Of a stretch of DNA of 64,000 nt, positions 1 through 10,633 are shown in pieces. The notes beneath the pieces are model-generated. The model was not told the DNA's origin and made no database searches. It saw only the letters and a list, made by a program, of their open reading frames with translations. The stretch spans positions 505,757 to 569,756 of the forward strand of contig JANWVY010000001.1 of NCBI GenBank assembly GCA_025056455.1. Direction: 5' to 3'. The DNA is from Bryobacteraceae bacterium (lineage in GTDB: Bacteria; Acidobacteriota; Terriglobia; Bryobacterales; Bryobacteraceae). Both the position numbers and the translations under genes were made by a program. Numbering within the stretch: the first letter of the stretch is position 1; the number at the start of each line of letters is the position of its first letter.

Positions 1-944
1 GTTTGGCTGTCTACGAAGAAACGGCGGTTGCCCCCGACTGGGGTGACCGGCTCGATCCGACCGTGCTCGGAGCCGTGCGAGACAAAAAACTGCTTCCCGT
101 CTCGTCGCTAGACCGCGGATTCATCCGGCCTACCTACCCTTCGCAAGTCATCGTGTCCTATTTTCAGGCGGGCCGGATCTGCGACTACATTGCGCAAAAG
201 TGGGGCTTTCAAAAACTTCTTGACATGATGCACCAGTTCGCCCAGAACGTCTCTACCCCGCGGGTTATTGAAACCCAGCTTCAAATGAAGCCGGAGGCCT
301 TTGACCAGGCGTTTCTAGGTTGGTTGGAACAACAACTTGCAACACCGCTGGCCCGCTTCGGCGATTGGACGAAACGGCTCCGGCAGCTCGCCCAAGCAGC
401 CAGGGAGAAGCGTCATGACGACGTTATCCAGCAGGGGTTGGAAATTCGGGACTGGTTTCCTGATTATGTTGAAGCGGGCAACGTGTATGAGTTTCTCGCC
501 GACGCTTTCATCGCCAAGGGCGACCGCAAATCGGCCCTAGCGGAACTGGAACGCTACGCCAAAGTAGGGGGGAGAAACCCCGAATCTTTAAAACGGCTTG
601 CTGCCCTGTATGAAGAGCACAGCCAGCCCAAAAACGCCATGGCCACGCTTGAGAAGCTCAACTACATCTACCCCGTGGCTGACCCTGAGATGCACCGCAA
701 ATACGGCGAGTTAAGCTTGGAACATGGCTCAGTCAACGTGGCGATTCGCGAATTTCAGGCTGTGCTTGCCTCAAAGCCGGTGGATCTTGCCCAGGCGCAC
801 TATAATCTAGCCCGGGCTTACCGCAAAGCGAACCGCATGGAGGAAGCCCTCGACCAGGTACTGCTTGCCTTAGAGGCCGCACCGGGCTACCGGCCAGCAC
901 AAAAGTTGCTGCTCGAACTCAATTCCAAACAGAAGGCGAACTAG
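1..944 (+). CDS. Peptidase MA-like/TPR protein, C-terminal part (5' end outside window)
   Basis: The reading frame is open to the left edge, and the first visible residues (LAVYEE) match the stretch that follows the catalytic region in peptidase MA-like gluzincins (usually GLAxYEE). The HExxH site therefore probably lies upstream of the window. After about 110 residues of the peptidase-like domain comes a run of TPR-type helices from about residue 140 to the end (ALAELERYAKVG, AIREFQAVLASKP, AHYNLARAYRK). The TPRs suggest a protein-binding or envelope-assembly role. The MoxR gene starts 6 bases after the stop, so it is probably the first visible member of the MoxR-DUF58-BatA operon. The peptidase assignment is an inference from a partial sequence; the TPR part is clear. 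Confidence 0.75.
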   Translation, partial: LAVYEETAVAPDWGDRLDPTVLGAVRDKKLLPVSSLDRGFIRPTYPSQVIVSYFQAGRICDYIAQKWGFQKLLDMMHQFAQNVSTPRVIETQLQMKPEAFDQAFLGWLEQQLATPLARFGDWTKRLRQLAQAAREKRHDDVIQQGLEIRDWFPDYVEAGNVYEFLADAFIAKGDRKSALAELERYAKVGGRNPESLKRLAALYEEHSQPKNAMATLEKLNYIYPVADPEMHRKYGELSLEHGSVNVAIREFQAVLASKPVDLAQAHYNLARAYRKANRMEEALDQVLLALEAAPGYRPAQKLLLELNSKQKAN

Positions 945-950
945 GATCTC

Positions 951-1976
<1,026 letters not shown>

Positions 1977-2010
1977 CAGCCCTCAGTTCAACCGCAAAAA
2001 AGGCAAGCTC

Positions 2011-2898
2011 ATGCATCATCGATTCCTGGAACCCACGATTTTGGCTGGCATCTCCGGCCTGGAGCTGGTGGCCAAAACTGTGGTCGATGGATTTATTTCC
2101 GGGCTCCATCGCTCGCCGGATTTTGGATTCAGCCAGGAATTTGCCGAATATCGCCAGTATGTGCCAGGCGACGATTTGCGTTACGTGGACTGGAACGTGT
2201 TTGCTCGAACCGAACGCGCCTATTTGAAGCGCTACCGCGGCGAAACCAACACCTTTGTGACGTTGTTGCTGGACGCTTCAAAGTCGATGGCCTTTGGCTC
2301 TCACGCCGTCCCCAAGATGGATTACGCCCGTTACCTGGCTGCCTCTTTATGCTACCTCGCGAGCCAGCAGCGCGACGCCGTGGGTTTGATTGTTTTTGAT
2401 GACGAAGTGCGCAATTACGTGCGCCCATCGTCGCGGCAGGGTCAGATGGCGCGCCTTTTGCACGCCCTGGAAAAGGCAGAACCTGCGGCTCGCACCGATT
2501 ACGCGAAACCTTTCCTTCACTTCCAGCAGTTCCACGTGCGCCGGGGAGTCGCCTTGGTGATCTCCGATTTTTATGCCGATCCGGAAACCGTCGTCAAAAC
2601 CATTGAACCGTTGCGAATGCGCGGCAACGAAGTGGTGATGTTTCACGTGCTGGATCCCGAAGAGATCGCTCCGCGGTTCGGCGAGCCAGTGATTCTGATT
2701 GATTTGGAGACGGGCGACGAACTCGAAGTGACGCCAGACTACGCGACTCACGAATACCGCAAAAAGATCGACTCCCACGTCGAGGCGCTCCGCACCAAGG
2801 CGCAGAGTTCTGGAATCGACTATTACCTGGTGAACACGGCGCAACCGCTGGACGCAGCCTTGCGAGAATACTTCCGCATCCGGCAAAAGAGGTTTTAG
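2011..2898 (+). CDS. DUF58 domain protein
   Basis: This 295-residue DUF58 protein contains the hallmark YVPGDDLRYVDWNVFARTE near residue 50, followed by a VWA-like segment with a DxSxS metal site (LLDASKSM, about residue 87). I chose the ATG at 2011 because the start of homology (MHHRFLEP) lies there; an in-frame ATG at 1927 would overlap the moxR end by about 50 bases and adds unrelated sequence. DUF58 proteins pair with MoxR ATPases and BatA-like membrane proteins in gene sets linked to envelope stress or aerotolerance. The next gene begins directly after the stop codon, so translation is likely coupled. Confidence 0.92.
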   Translation: MHHRFLEPTILAGISGLELVAKTVVDGFISGLHRSPDFGFSQEFAEYRQYVPGDDLRYVDWNVFARTERAYLKRYRGETNTFVTLLLDASKSMAFGSHAVPKMDYARYLAASLCYLASQQRDAVGLIVFDDEVRNYVRPSSRQGQMARLLHALEKAEPAARTDYAKPFLHFQQFHVRRGVALVISDFYADPETVVKTIEPLRMRGNEVVMFHVLDPEEIAPRFGEPVILIDLETGDELEVTPDYATHEYRKKIDSHVEALRTKAQSSGIDYYLVNTAQPLDAALREYFRIRQKRF

Positions 2899-4911
2899 AT
2901 GGGATTTCTGGCACCCTGGTTTCTGGTTGGATTAGCCACACTGGGTCTGCCCGTATGGCTGCACCTGCTGCGGCAGCATAAGACGACACCGAAACATTTT
3001 TCTTCCCTCATGTTTTTCGAGCGGCGCACCCAGAGCTCGATCAAGCACCGACGCCTGAAATACCTGCTGTTGCTTGCGGCGCGCTTGTTGCTGTTATTGT
3101 TGCTGGTGCTCGCGTTTGCTTCTCCCTTCATCCGCACGAGCACCCCGGTGGCTGCGAGTAGCAATTCGCTGCTCGTTCTCACCATTGACAATAGCTACAG
3201 CATGAGGGCGGATAAACGCTTGGAACGCGCCAAACAGCAAGCTGCCAGCGTGCTTGCCTCACGAGCGCCAAGACAGCAGGCGCAGGTGCTGGCCATTGGC
3301 GCGACCGCCACGGCCCTGACTCAGCCCACCGTCGAGGGCAACGAATTAAAGGCGGCTGTGGAAAGCATCCAGCCGGGCGATTCCCGAAGCTCCTACGGCG
3401 AATTGGCGCGCCTTCTTCGATCCCTTGAGCAAACCTCTCGCCAGCCCCTGGAAGTGCATTTTTTCAGCGACATGCAGAAGACTTCGCTTCCCCCCGCCTT
3501 CGTGGATTTGCGCCTCGGCGATGCGACCCGCCTCATCTTGCACTCCGTGGCCGAGCAAACCCAGGCCAACTACGCTGTAGAGAACGTCACTGCGCCGCGG
3601 TCAGTTTTTGACCCGAAAAAAGCACGTATTCAGGCCGTGATTGCGGCTTATCAGGCGCCCGCCGCTCAGCGTACGGTGAGTTTGCTGATTAACGGGAGGT
3701 TGCTCGGGTCAAAAACCGTCGACATCCCGGAAAACGGCCGCGCCACGGTGGAGTTTCTTGGCCTCGATGCGAATTATGGGTTCAACCGCGGAGAAGTGAA
3801 ATTGGATGGTGGTCCGGCCGATGCGCTCGCCGGCGATGACAGTTTTTTCTTCGCTGTCGAGCGTGCCGACCCGCGGCGCGTGCTCTTCGTTCATGAGGCG
3901 CGAGGGCAGCGCAGCCTGCTTTACTTTCGCGCCGCGCTGGAGGCGGCTGCCGAAGGAGCGTTTCTGATCGATTCCGTCACCTCGGAGTCCGCCACAGGGA
4001 TTGATCTCAGCAAGTACGGATTTGTGGTTCTGAGCGACACGGGCAATCTCGCGCCCGCCTTTGAAAAGACGCTGCGCGACTATGTGCGGGCAGGCGGAGG
4101 ATTGTTCATTGCTGCCGGTCCCTCGATGGCAGCGCGCCAGAAAGTGCCCGTTTTTGAGGAGTCGGTGAAAGAATCGCGTTACGCCGCGCGGGCTGCCGAG
4201 AGGTTTCTGGTGGCTGGATCGATGGATGTCAACCACCCAGCTTTGCGCGCTGGACGTTGGGATAACGTGAAGTTCTACCAGGCCATACGAGTAGAGCCCG
4301 GACAAGCGCGGACGCTGGCCCGGCTTTCAGACGACACGCCACTGTTGTTAGAAAAACGTCTGGGCGAGGGACGAATCCTGTTACTCACCTCCACCTTGGA
4401 CAATATTTCGAACGATTTTCCTCTGCATGCTTGCTTTGTACCCTTCGTCGAGCAAGCGGGGCGTTATCTAACAGGATCGGAAGTGCGCCCGGCTTCCTAT
4501 CTCGTTGACTCCTACGTGGAGCTGCGCTCGGAGCAGGGGGCAAGCACGGTGGAAGTGCTCGACCCGCGAGGCAAGCGCGCGCTCAGCCTAGAGCAAGCTG
4601 CTCGCGCCCGGAGTTTCCCGCTCACAGAAATCGGCTTTTACGATATCGCCAGGGCGAACGGTCGACATGAACTGGTGGCCGTCAACGCTGACCGGAAAGA
4701 AAGTGATTTGGAACTCGCGCCGCGTGAAACGCTGGAGTTGTGGCAGGGAACGGGAGCACAGCCTCCTCCAGCAGCTGGGCCCTCGGCCGGGCAAACAACA
4801 AAACATCAGACAAACCTTTGGTGGTATGTATTGGTAGCAGCGGTGCTGGTGGCGTTATTGGAATCCCTGCTTGCTAGTCAGCATCTTTCGTTCAATAAGG
4901 AGTCCGCATGA
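2899..4911 (+). CDS. BatA-like membrane protein with VWA domain
   Basis: This is a 670-residue membrane protein. The first 80 residues form the BatA N-terminal domain: a first membrane segment (APWFLVGLATLGLPVWLHLL), the RRxQSSIKHRRLKYLLLLAAR region and a second leucine-rich segment. A VWA-type domain follows with DNSYSM near residue 98, which keeps the DxSxS metal site. The middle is periplasmic and includes a glutamine amidotransferase-like/DUF4159-like segment (about 330-530). A last membrane helix (WWYVLVAAVLVALLESLLA) lies near residue 645. It lies between the DUF58 gene and the DUF4175 gene, and its stop codon overlaps the next start by 4 bases (ATGA). It is likely an inner-membrane partner of the MoxR/DUF58 pair; the substrate is unknown. 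Confidence 0.88.
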   Translation: MGFLAPWFLVGLATLGLPVWLHLLRQHKTTPKHFSSLMFFERRTQSSIKHRRLKYLLLLAARLLLLLLLVLAFASPFIRTSTPVAASSNSLLVLTIDNSYSMRADKRLERAKQQAASVLASRAPRQQAQVLAIGATATALTQPTVEGNELKAAVESIQPGDSRSSYGELARLLRSLEQTSRQPLEVHFFSDMQKTSLPPAFVDLRLGDATRLILHSVAEQTQANYAVENVTAPRSVFDPKKARIQAVIAAYQAPAAQRTVSLLINGRLLGSKTVDIPENGRATVEFLGLDANYGFNRGEVKLDGGPADALAGDDSFFFAVERADPRRVLFVHEARGQRSLLYFRAALEAAAEGAFLIDSVTSESATGIDLSKYGFVVLSDTGNLAPAFEKTLRDYVRAGGGLFIAAGPSMAARQKVPVFEESVKESRYAARAAERFLVAGSMDVNHPALRAGRWDNVKFYQAIRVEPGQARTLARLSDDTPLLLEKRLGEGRILLLTSTLDNISNDFPLHACFVPFVEQAGRYLTGSEVRPASYLVDSYVELRSEQGASTVEVLDPRGKRALSLEQAARARSFPLTEIGFYDIARANGRHELVAVNADRKESDLELAPRETLELWQGTGAQPPPAAGPSAGQTTKHQTNLWWYVLVAAVLVALLESLLASQHLSFNKESA

Positions 4912-7900
4912 GCGCCTTCGATCAATTAGAGCTTTATCTGCGCCGCATTGAAAACAGGCTGCGCATCTTGGCGCTAACGCGGGGGCTTGCCATCGCCGCA
5001 GCGGCGGCACTGGTAGCCACTGTGTTGCTTGTGATGCTTGCCAACGGATTTGCATTTTCTGAAGGCAGCCTTCAAGTGTCGCGTTTCTTGCTTTTTCTCG
5101 CTATCGCGTTTGCCGTGAGCTTTGGCATCGTCACCCCTTTGCTGCGGTTGAACGCCCGGCGCGCGGCTCGCCGGGCCGAAGGCAAATATCCCGAATTTGG
5201 AGAGCGCTTGCTCACATTTGCTGAGCGCGGCCCGGGGGCGAAGGGAGATCCTTTTGTCGAACTGCTGGCGGCCGATACAGTTGAAGTGGCCCGCAAGACG
5301 CGCCTGGAGAGCTTCGCGCCCGGATTTCAGCTCTTGGGGTTCGCTCTCGCCGCGTTACTGGTGGCGATCTCGCTCATCTGGCTCACTACTTCCGGGCCAG
5401 GTTACTTAGGGCACGGAGCGGCGCTTTTGTGGGGTGGCACTCCTCGCGATGTTCAGCCTTATTACAGCATTCAAGTGACGCCGGGCAACCGGCGCCTCCG
5501 CCGGCGGACCGACCAGCTGGTCACGGCTCACCTGCTAGGTTTTCAATCGAGCTCCGTCCGTGTGTTTGCGCGATACAAAGGCACGAGCAAATGGGAGCAA
5601 GCGCCCATGACTCCTCAAAGCGAAGGCAACGGATTTGAGTTCCTCTTTGCAGGCCTTCCGGAAACTGTGGACTACTATGTCGAAGCCGGCTCGATTCGCT
5701 CGCCAAAATACACGCTCGAGGTGGTCGATTTACCCGGAATCCAAAAAATCCGTGTTCGCTACCGCTACCCTGCCTGGTCGGGCCTGCAAAACGCCTCCGA
5801 AGAGGGCTCTGGAGATCTGAGAGCTGTGAAAGGCACCGAGGCCGAAGTGGCTTTCCTAATGGACAAGCCTCTTGCCGGCGGTCTGCTGTTGATCGACAAC
5901 CAAACCGAGGTCCCGCTGCGAGAAATTGGCGGCGGATGGATCGCGGCGAAACTCCGCATCGAAAAGGATGGAGTCTATCATGTTGCGGCGATCGACCAAG
6001 GGCAGCGCGTGCGCCTGAGCGAAGATTTCTTCATTGAAGCGCGCCAGGCGCTGGAGCCCGTGGTGAAAATTCTCCGTCCCCGGGGAGATGCTCGCGTGTC
6101 CCCAATTGAGGAAGTGACGCTCGAGGTCGAAGCTGAGGATGACTACGGTCTGCAGGAAGTCAAACTGCATTACTCGGTAAATGGCGGTGAGGAGAAAGTG
6201 GTGAATCTCTTGCCCGCCCGTGGCCTGAAACAAGTCAGTGGCCGCACGCTGCTGGCGCTTGAAGAATACCGGTTGGTTCCTGGCGATGTGGTGAGCGCCT
6301 ACGCAACGGCCCGGGACGCGCAAACCGAGACGCGCACGGACATGATTTTCATCCAAGCCGAGCCGTTTGAGCGCGAATTCTCCCAGTCCCAGCAGATGGG
6401 CGGAGGCGGCGGCAGTGAAGGAGGGCCGCAGGAAAACGAAATCTCCAGCCGGCAAAAAGAAGTAATCGCAGCCACTTGGAACCAGATCCGTGACCGCTCT
6501 AACAACCGCGAGGCAGCAGCCGAAAACGGAAAGTTTTTGGCCGACGTGCAGTCAAAGTTGAAGGATCAGGCCGCTTCGCTGGCACGCCGAATGCGGAGCC
6601 GGGAGTTGGCTGGAACCAACGATCAGTTCAAAAATTTCGCGACCGAAATGGAACGTGCGGCCGAGGAAATGGCGGTGGCTGCGGAAAAGCTCAAGGCGCT
6701 TGCTTGGAAGGAAGCGCTTGGTCCCGAGCAGCGCGCCTTGCAGCACCTGCTTCGCGCCGAGTCTACCTTCCGTGAAATTCAAGTCGCCTTTGGCCAGGCC
6801 GGCGGCGGAGGCGGCATGAGCGGCGGAGGACGCGACCTGGCCAGCTTGTTCGATCTCGAGCTGGACACGGAGAAAAACCAGTATGAGACGGGGCGACAGA
6901 GCAGTGGCGGAGAGGATGACAAGCAAAAGAAGATCGACGAGGCATTGCAAAAGCTCGAGCAGCTGGCGCGCCGGCAAAAAGAACTAGCCGAGCAGCAACG
7001 CAAACAACCCAACGCGCCGCAGCAGCGCTGGCAGCAGGAGATGCTGCGCCGCGAAGCAGAGGAATTGCAGCGTCAAATGCAGCAGCTTGCCGGTCAGACG
7101 GGTCAGTCGGGCCAGAGCGGGCGGCAAGGCCAGTCCAGTCAACAGGCCTCGGCGAGCCAGAGCGGATCCGGTCTTTCATCCGGACAGCAGTCGAGCGTCG
7201 AACAGCGCCTCCGCCAGTTGACGCGCCGCCAGGATTCGCCCACCGGGTCGAGCGGCCAAAGTGGCGCCGACCGCATTGACCCTAGAGTCGCCAGGGCGCT
7301 TGACGAGCTCAAAAGGGCTACCGAGGACATGCGCCGCACCGGCCAGGGCAGCAGTGATGAAGCCAACGCGCGCCGTGCGGCTGAACGTCTCCAACAAGCC
7401 CAGGACCTTTTGTCCTCCTTACGGCGGCAAGAAAACTCGGGTCAAGTCGGGGACCTCGCCAGACGCGCGGAGGATATGGCCAACCGCCAGCGAGCCGTGC
7501 AGCAAGAAATGTTCCGCATGTTTGGACAGGGCCAAAACCAGGATCTCGAACAAATGCAGCGCAACATTCAGCGCTCCCGCCAGCTAGCGGCTGAGCAAGA
7601 GAAACTCGCCCGCGAACTCAAGCAGCTCGAACAGGACATGCAGCGCGCCGTACGCGAGCTGAGCGAAAGCAATAAAGCAGTGTCCTCAAAAATCCGGGAA
7701 GCACTGGGCGAGATGCAAGGCAGCGAACTTGCGCGGAATATGGAATGGAGCGCCCAGTATCTGCGCCAAGGTTACGGGCCGCAGATATACAACCGCGAAA
7801 TGCCGCTCACCAACGGACTGGACCGCCTGCGGCTCGGTTTGGCCGAGGCCCGAGAAATGCTCGACCGGGAGGGCGGCAAGCAGGGCTCTTCAAGTGAGCT

Positions 7901-8693
7901 GGAACGCGCCCTCAATCAAATCGAGCGGCTGAGGGCCCAGCTCCAGCGGCTTACCGAACAGCAGCGCAACCCGCAAGGGGCCCAATCGGGTCAGCAAGAA
8001 CAAGCTGGGCAGCAAGGTCAACGGGGGCAGCAAAATCAAGCGGGGCAACAAGGGCAAGGCGGACAGCAAGGAGCCTCGGGACAGCAAAGGCAAACAGGCC
8101 AACCGGGGCAAGCTGGACAAACCGGGCAGGTGGGCCAAACCGGGCAGCCGGGCCAGCGCAGCCAGTCTGCGCAAGTTGGACAACCCGGAAACCGGCAGGG
8201 CCTCGGCGGCCGCGGCGGAGCGTTTGGCGGGGAACGTCCGCTCCCCGGCGAAATTCAAGGGGGCCGTGCCTTCGACGACCGCCGCGATATCGGCTATGGC
8301 GCCTTAAACGACGGAACCCTACGAGCGCCGCGGGGACCCCTGCCGGCAGAATTCCAACGTGCGCTTGAAGGCGCCTACCGCGAGGGGCTCCGCGATCTAC
8401 AGGAAATCCGTCAGAGCCTGCGCGAAACCGACATGGAAACAGCAGCGCAAGTCGCCGAGTTGATTCGCGAAATGCAGCGCTTAGATCCCTCGCGCTTCCC
8501 CGGCAACCCGGCGTTGCTCGAGCAACTTCGCGCGCAACTTCTACCCGACCTGGAGCAGATGGAAATCCAGATCCGCCGTCAGCTTGAAGAGAAGCAAGGA
8601 GGGCAGGTCCGGACTTCGACCTCCGATCGAATTCCTACCGGCTACGCCGAGGCAATCGCGGAGTATTTCCGCAAACTGAGCAAAGGCAAGTAA
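4908..8693 (+). CDS. DUF4175-like giant membrane-anchored coiled-coil protein
   Basis: This 1261-residue protein fits the DUF4175 type found next to BatA genes. The N-terminal 165 residues contain three membrane segments (near 22-45, 58-78 and 142-164). Residues of about 180-480 look like beta-rich, Ig-like periplasmic domains (VKLHYSVNGGEE, VSAYATARD). From about 490 onwards the protein is mainly helical coiled coil, rich in Q, E, R and A, with two low-complexity Gln/Gly/Ser tracts (roughly 728-765 and 1023-1098). The last 130 residues are ordered-looking helices (FQRALEGAYREGLRDLQEIRQ). The start overlaps the BatA-like gene by 4 bases, so it is co-translated. It is probably a structural envelope component; no enzyme motif is visible. 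Confidence 0.82.
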   Translation: MSAFDQLELYLRRIENRLRILALTRGLAIAAAAALVATVLLVMLANGFAFSEGSLQVSRFLLFLAIAFAVSFGIVTPLLRLNARRAARRAEGKYPEFGERLLTFAERGPGAKGDPFVELLAADTVEVARKTRLESFAPGFQLLGFALAALLVAISLIWLTTSGPGYLGHGAALLWGGTPRDVQPYYSIQVTPGNRRLRRRTDQLVTAHLLGFQSSSVRVFARYKGTSKWEQAPMTPQSEGNGFEFLFAGLPETVDYYVEAGSIRSPKYTLEVVDLPGIQKIRVRYRYPAWSGLQNASEEGSGDLRAVKGTEAEVAFLMDKPLAGGLLLIDNQTEVPLREIGGGWIAAKLRIEKDGVYHVAAIDQGQRVRLSEDFFIEARQALEPVVKILRPRGDARVSPIEEVTLEVEAEDDYGLQEVKLHYSVNGGEEKVVNLLPARGLKQVSGRTLLALEEYRLVPGDVVSAYATARDAQTETRTDMIFIQAEPFEREFSQSQQMGGGGGSEGGPQENEISSRQKEVIAATWNQIRDRSNNREAAAENGKFLADVQSKLKDQAASLARRMRSRELAGTNDQFKNFATEMERAAEEMAVAAEKLKALAWKEALGPEQRALQHLLRAESTFREIQVAFGQAGGGGGMSGGGRDLASLFDLELDTEKNQYETGRQSSGGEDDKQKKIDEALQKLEQLARRQKELAEQQRKQPNAPQQRWQQEMLRREAEELQRQMQQLAGQTGQSGQSGRQGQSSQQASASQSGSGLSSGQQSSVEQRLRQLTRRQDSPTGSSGQSGADRIDPRVARALDELKRATEDMRRTGQGSSDEANARRAAERLQQAQDLLSSLRRQENSGQVGDLARRAEDMANRQRAVQQEMFRMFGQGQNQDLEQMQRNIQRSRQLAAEQEKLARELKQLEQDMQRAVRELSESNKAVSSKIREALGEMQGSELARNMEWSAQYLRQGYGPQIYNREMPLTNGLDRLRLGLAEAREMLDREGGKQGSSSELERALNQIERLRAQLQRLTEQQRNPQGAQSGQQEQAGQQGQRGQQNQAGQQGQGGQQGASGQQRQTGQPGQAGQTGQVGQTGQPGQRSQSAQVGQPGNRQGLGGRGGAFGGERPLPGEIQGGRAFDDRRDIGYGALNDGTLRAPRGPLPAEFQRALEGAYREGLRDLQEIRQSLRETDMETAAQVAELIREMQRLDPSRFPGNPALLEQLRAQLLPDLEQMEIQIRRQLEEKQGGQVRTSTSDRIPTGYAEAIAEYFRKLSKGK
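7977..8202 (+). repeat. In-frame Gln/Gly-rich low-complexity repeat
   Basis: A short unit read as GQQGQ, GQTGQ or GQPGQ recurs about fifteen times within the DUF4175 gene, so the DNA repeats caa/ggt/ggg codons imperfectly. It encodes a flexible hydrophilic linker between the coiled coil and the folded C-terminal part. A shorter Ser/Gln/Gly tract lies at about 7093-7197. Such tracts can change length by slippage, but the unit stays in frame here. Confidence 0.8.
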
Positions 8694-8720
8694 AGTCAAA
8701 GCTGCGAGTGCGGCTTGCCA

Positions 8721-8739
8721 GCCTGGTTCGGGGCCAGGC
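8721..8739. terminator. Possible hairpin between convergent genes
   Basis: A 6-base stem GCCTGG/CCAGGC with a 7-base loop lies in the 57-base gap between the converging DUF4175 and nadD-like genes. There is no T-run on either side, so intrinsic termination is only a guess based on position. Confidence 0.25.
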
Positions 8740-8750
8740 CCCAGAGGCTG

Positions 8751-9392
8751 TCAACCCTTGGGCTCGGGGGCAGGGCTTAGACTCAAAGAGCCATAGAGTT
8801 TACGCACCGGTTCGCGAATGGCCTCCGGCACCAGCTCCTCCCAGGGCTCACCGGCCGCGATTCTCCGGCGAACTTCTGTTGAAGAGACGCTTTCCCAATC
8901 GCCTTCCATCCGCAGGGGATGAATCGAAGCTTCCAGGCCCGGCGGCGGCAGATATTCGCCTTTTCGTTTCGCCACCAGTAAATCGAATTCTTTCAGCTGT
9001 TGTTCGATTGAAGGAAGACCTTCGTAGGGCCACTTGACAATGCGCTCCGCTGCGTCACGACCACAAAGAAAACGGAGCCGGGCCGCTTCTGGATAATGCG
9101 GGCGGGCCTCGCGAGCAATCTCGTAAAACAAACCTCCGTCGCTTAGCGCGACGCTGAAACGGGGCTCCCCGGAGGTAGCGTCTAGAAGCAGGGAAAGACG
9201 CTCATCAAGACCCACATTTTCGTATTTTTTATGAGGAAATCGCGCCGGTAAAACAAAGAGCACTTCGTCCGTTTCAAACAAATCGAGGGCTGTCCGTGCC
9301 AGCGCCAGGTGCGCCTGCGTCGGAGGGTGAAACGCGCCGGCCAGAATGCCCAGACGCGCGGGCGCCCCAATCGCTTTTCGGATGAACCGCAT
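8751..9392 (-). CDS. nadD: Nicotinate-nucleotide adenylyltransferase-like protein
   Basis: This 213-residue nucleotidyltransferase-fold protein resembles NadD, which adenylates nicotinate mononucleotide in NAD synthesis. The N-terminal nucleotide-binding motif reads GILAGAFHPPTQAHL (family form GGTFxPxHxGH), followed by a PxxxPHK stretch (PARFPHKK) and an ISSTxIR-like motif near the C-terminus (SSTEVRRRIAAG). The central segment (FLCGRDAAERIVKWP) matches the G-D-x-W region of NadD. The HxGH-type motif is degenerate (TQAHL), so a related adenylyl- or cytidylyltransferase cannot be excluded. It is cytoplasmic and stands alone, divergent from the zinc-ribbon gene with 23 bases between start codons. 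Confidence 0.72.
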   Translation of the reverse strand: MRFIRKAIGAPARLGILAGAFHPPTQAHLALARTALDLFETDEVLFVLPARFPHKKYENVGLDERLSLLLDATSGEPRFSVALSDGGLFYEIAREARPHYPEAARLRFLCGRDAAERIVKWPYEGLPSIEQQLKEFDLLVAKRKGEYLPPPGLEASIHPLRMEGDWESVSSTEVRRRIAAGEPWEELVPEAIREPVRKLYGSLSLSPAPEPKG

Positions 9393-9415
9393 ATGTAAAG
9401 ATGGTAGCTAGCCAC

Positions 9416-10429
9416 ATGTTCAGTTGGATTTGCCCCAAATGCGGCGCCGAAGTGCCGCCTCATGAGACCGATTGTCCACGCTGCGCGAAGGCGCAGGCCC
9501 CTCCGCCAGCAACAAGCCCCGCAGTTCAGGCTGCGAGCGCGCCGCCCTCTCCACCACCAAGCTCGACGCTGACCGCGACTGGAGCTTTTTCTCTTCCTCT
9601 GGCGAGTACGGTGGGGCAAACTTGGCCAGCAACGGGTGCGAAATCACCACCCCCTCCCCCCACCTCCCCGACTGCTGCCAGCCCCCCGAGTACCGCCTCC
9701 CCCGTTGCTCCCCCTTCGTACTCCTCTCCCCCTCTGCCATCGCCCCCATCGGCAGCCACACCTGCAGCAGCGCCAACCGCTCCACCAACCTCTCTGCCGC
9801 CATACGCTGCGCCAGCGCAGTACCCTTCTGCGAGCGCACAAACTACCGTGCCTGTCTCGCCGGGCCCGGCCTTTACGCCTGCAGCAGCTGCGGGAAGCTG
9901 GGAGACTACCCCAACCTCCCCGCCTGCCTACACGCTGCCACCTCCCTCGCAGGGCTTGCCAGCGTGGCTGGTCACTGCTCTTGTCGCCCTTGTCCTGATC
10001 GGAGGCGGCGCTCTCGGTCTCTACGTTTACAAAGGCGGCGGACTATCGGCTTCCAACCGAGGCGCCGAGGAAAACACCAAGCTCCTGAGTCCGGAGGAAG
10101 CTGCCAAGAGCGGCCGCACCAACCCCTACGCGAAATACATCGAGATCACTGGTATCCGCATCCTTGAAACGCCAAAGAAGCAGCTAGAAGTTAGGCTGGC
10201 CGTCGTGAATCATTCGCTTGCTCAGCTGCCTGACCTCACCTTAAACGTGCGGTTGCGCTCCACGAAAGCGTCGCCTGGCGAGGCCCCTATCGCCGCCTTC
10301 AACGTCAAGGTTCCCAGCATGGCGCCTTTAGAGACTCGCGACGTAAAAACCATCACGACAACCCGCTATCGCGCTTATGAATTGCCCGACTGGCAGTTTC
10401 TTACGGCAGATTTCAACGTTGAGAAATAG
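9416..10429 (+). CDS. Zinc-ribbon membrane protein with Pro-rich linker
   Basis: The product starts MFSWICPKCGAEVPPHETDC and carries a CPKC...CPRC zinc ribbon in the first 25 residues. A roughly 150-residue linker rich in P, A, S and T follows. One membrane helix (WLVTALVALVLIGGGALGLYVY) spans about 182-204, and a C-terminal beta-rich domain of about 100 residues (EITGIRILETPKKQLEVRLAVVNHS) resembles FxLYD-type extracytoplasmic domains. I chose ATG 9416 over ATG 9401 because the zinc ribbon normally begins within a few residues of the start. The domain order suggests a cytoplasmic sensor ribbon joined to an outer domain. The function is unknown. Confidence 0.75.
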   Translation: MFSWICPKCGAEVPPHETDCPRCAKAQAPPPATSPAVQAASAPPSPPPSSTLTATGAFSLPLASTVGQTWPATGAKSPPPPPTSPTAASPPSTASPVAPPSYSSPPLPSPPSAATPAAAPTAPPTSLPPYAAPAQYPSASAQTTVPVSPGPAFTPAAAAGSWETTPTSPPAYTLPPPSQGLPAWLVTALVALVLIGGGALGLYVYKGGGLSASNRGAEENTKLLSPEEAAKSGRTNPYAKYIEITGIRILETPKKQLEVRLAVVNHSLAQLPDLTLNVRLRSTKASPGEAPIAAFNVKVPSMAPLETRDVKTITTTRYRAYELPDWQFLTADFNVEK

Positions 10430-10633
10430 CCGCCGCTCAAAAGGCGCTTCGCATCCTATCTTCAGTTCCCTTCTGCTCTATTTTCCGTAGGCCTGAGGCG
10501 ACTAGCGTCAAGACCACCCCTGCAGTAAGATTTCAACGATCCGCGCCTGGTTTTTGTGGCCACCCGTTGCGAACTCGTGCTGTGTGGCCGCAGAACCAGA
10601 CTTAGGTTTCTAAAGCAAAAAAGGTCCAAAACG

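Noticed and set aside
9472-10167. Open frame of 231 codons overlapping the zinc-ribbon gene
   Set aside because: It is a frame shadow of the Pro/Ser/Ala-rich linker; the composition is erratic and it has no ribosome site or family pattern.
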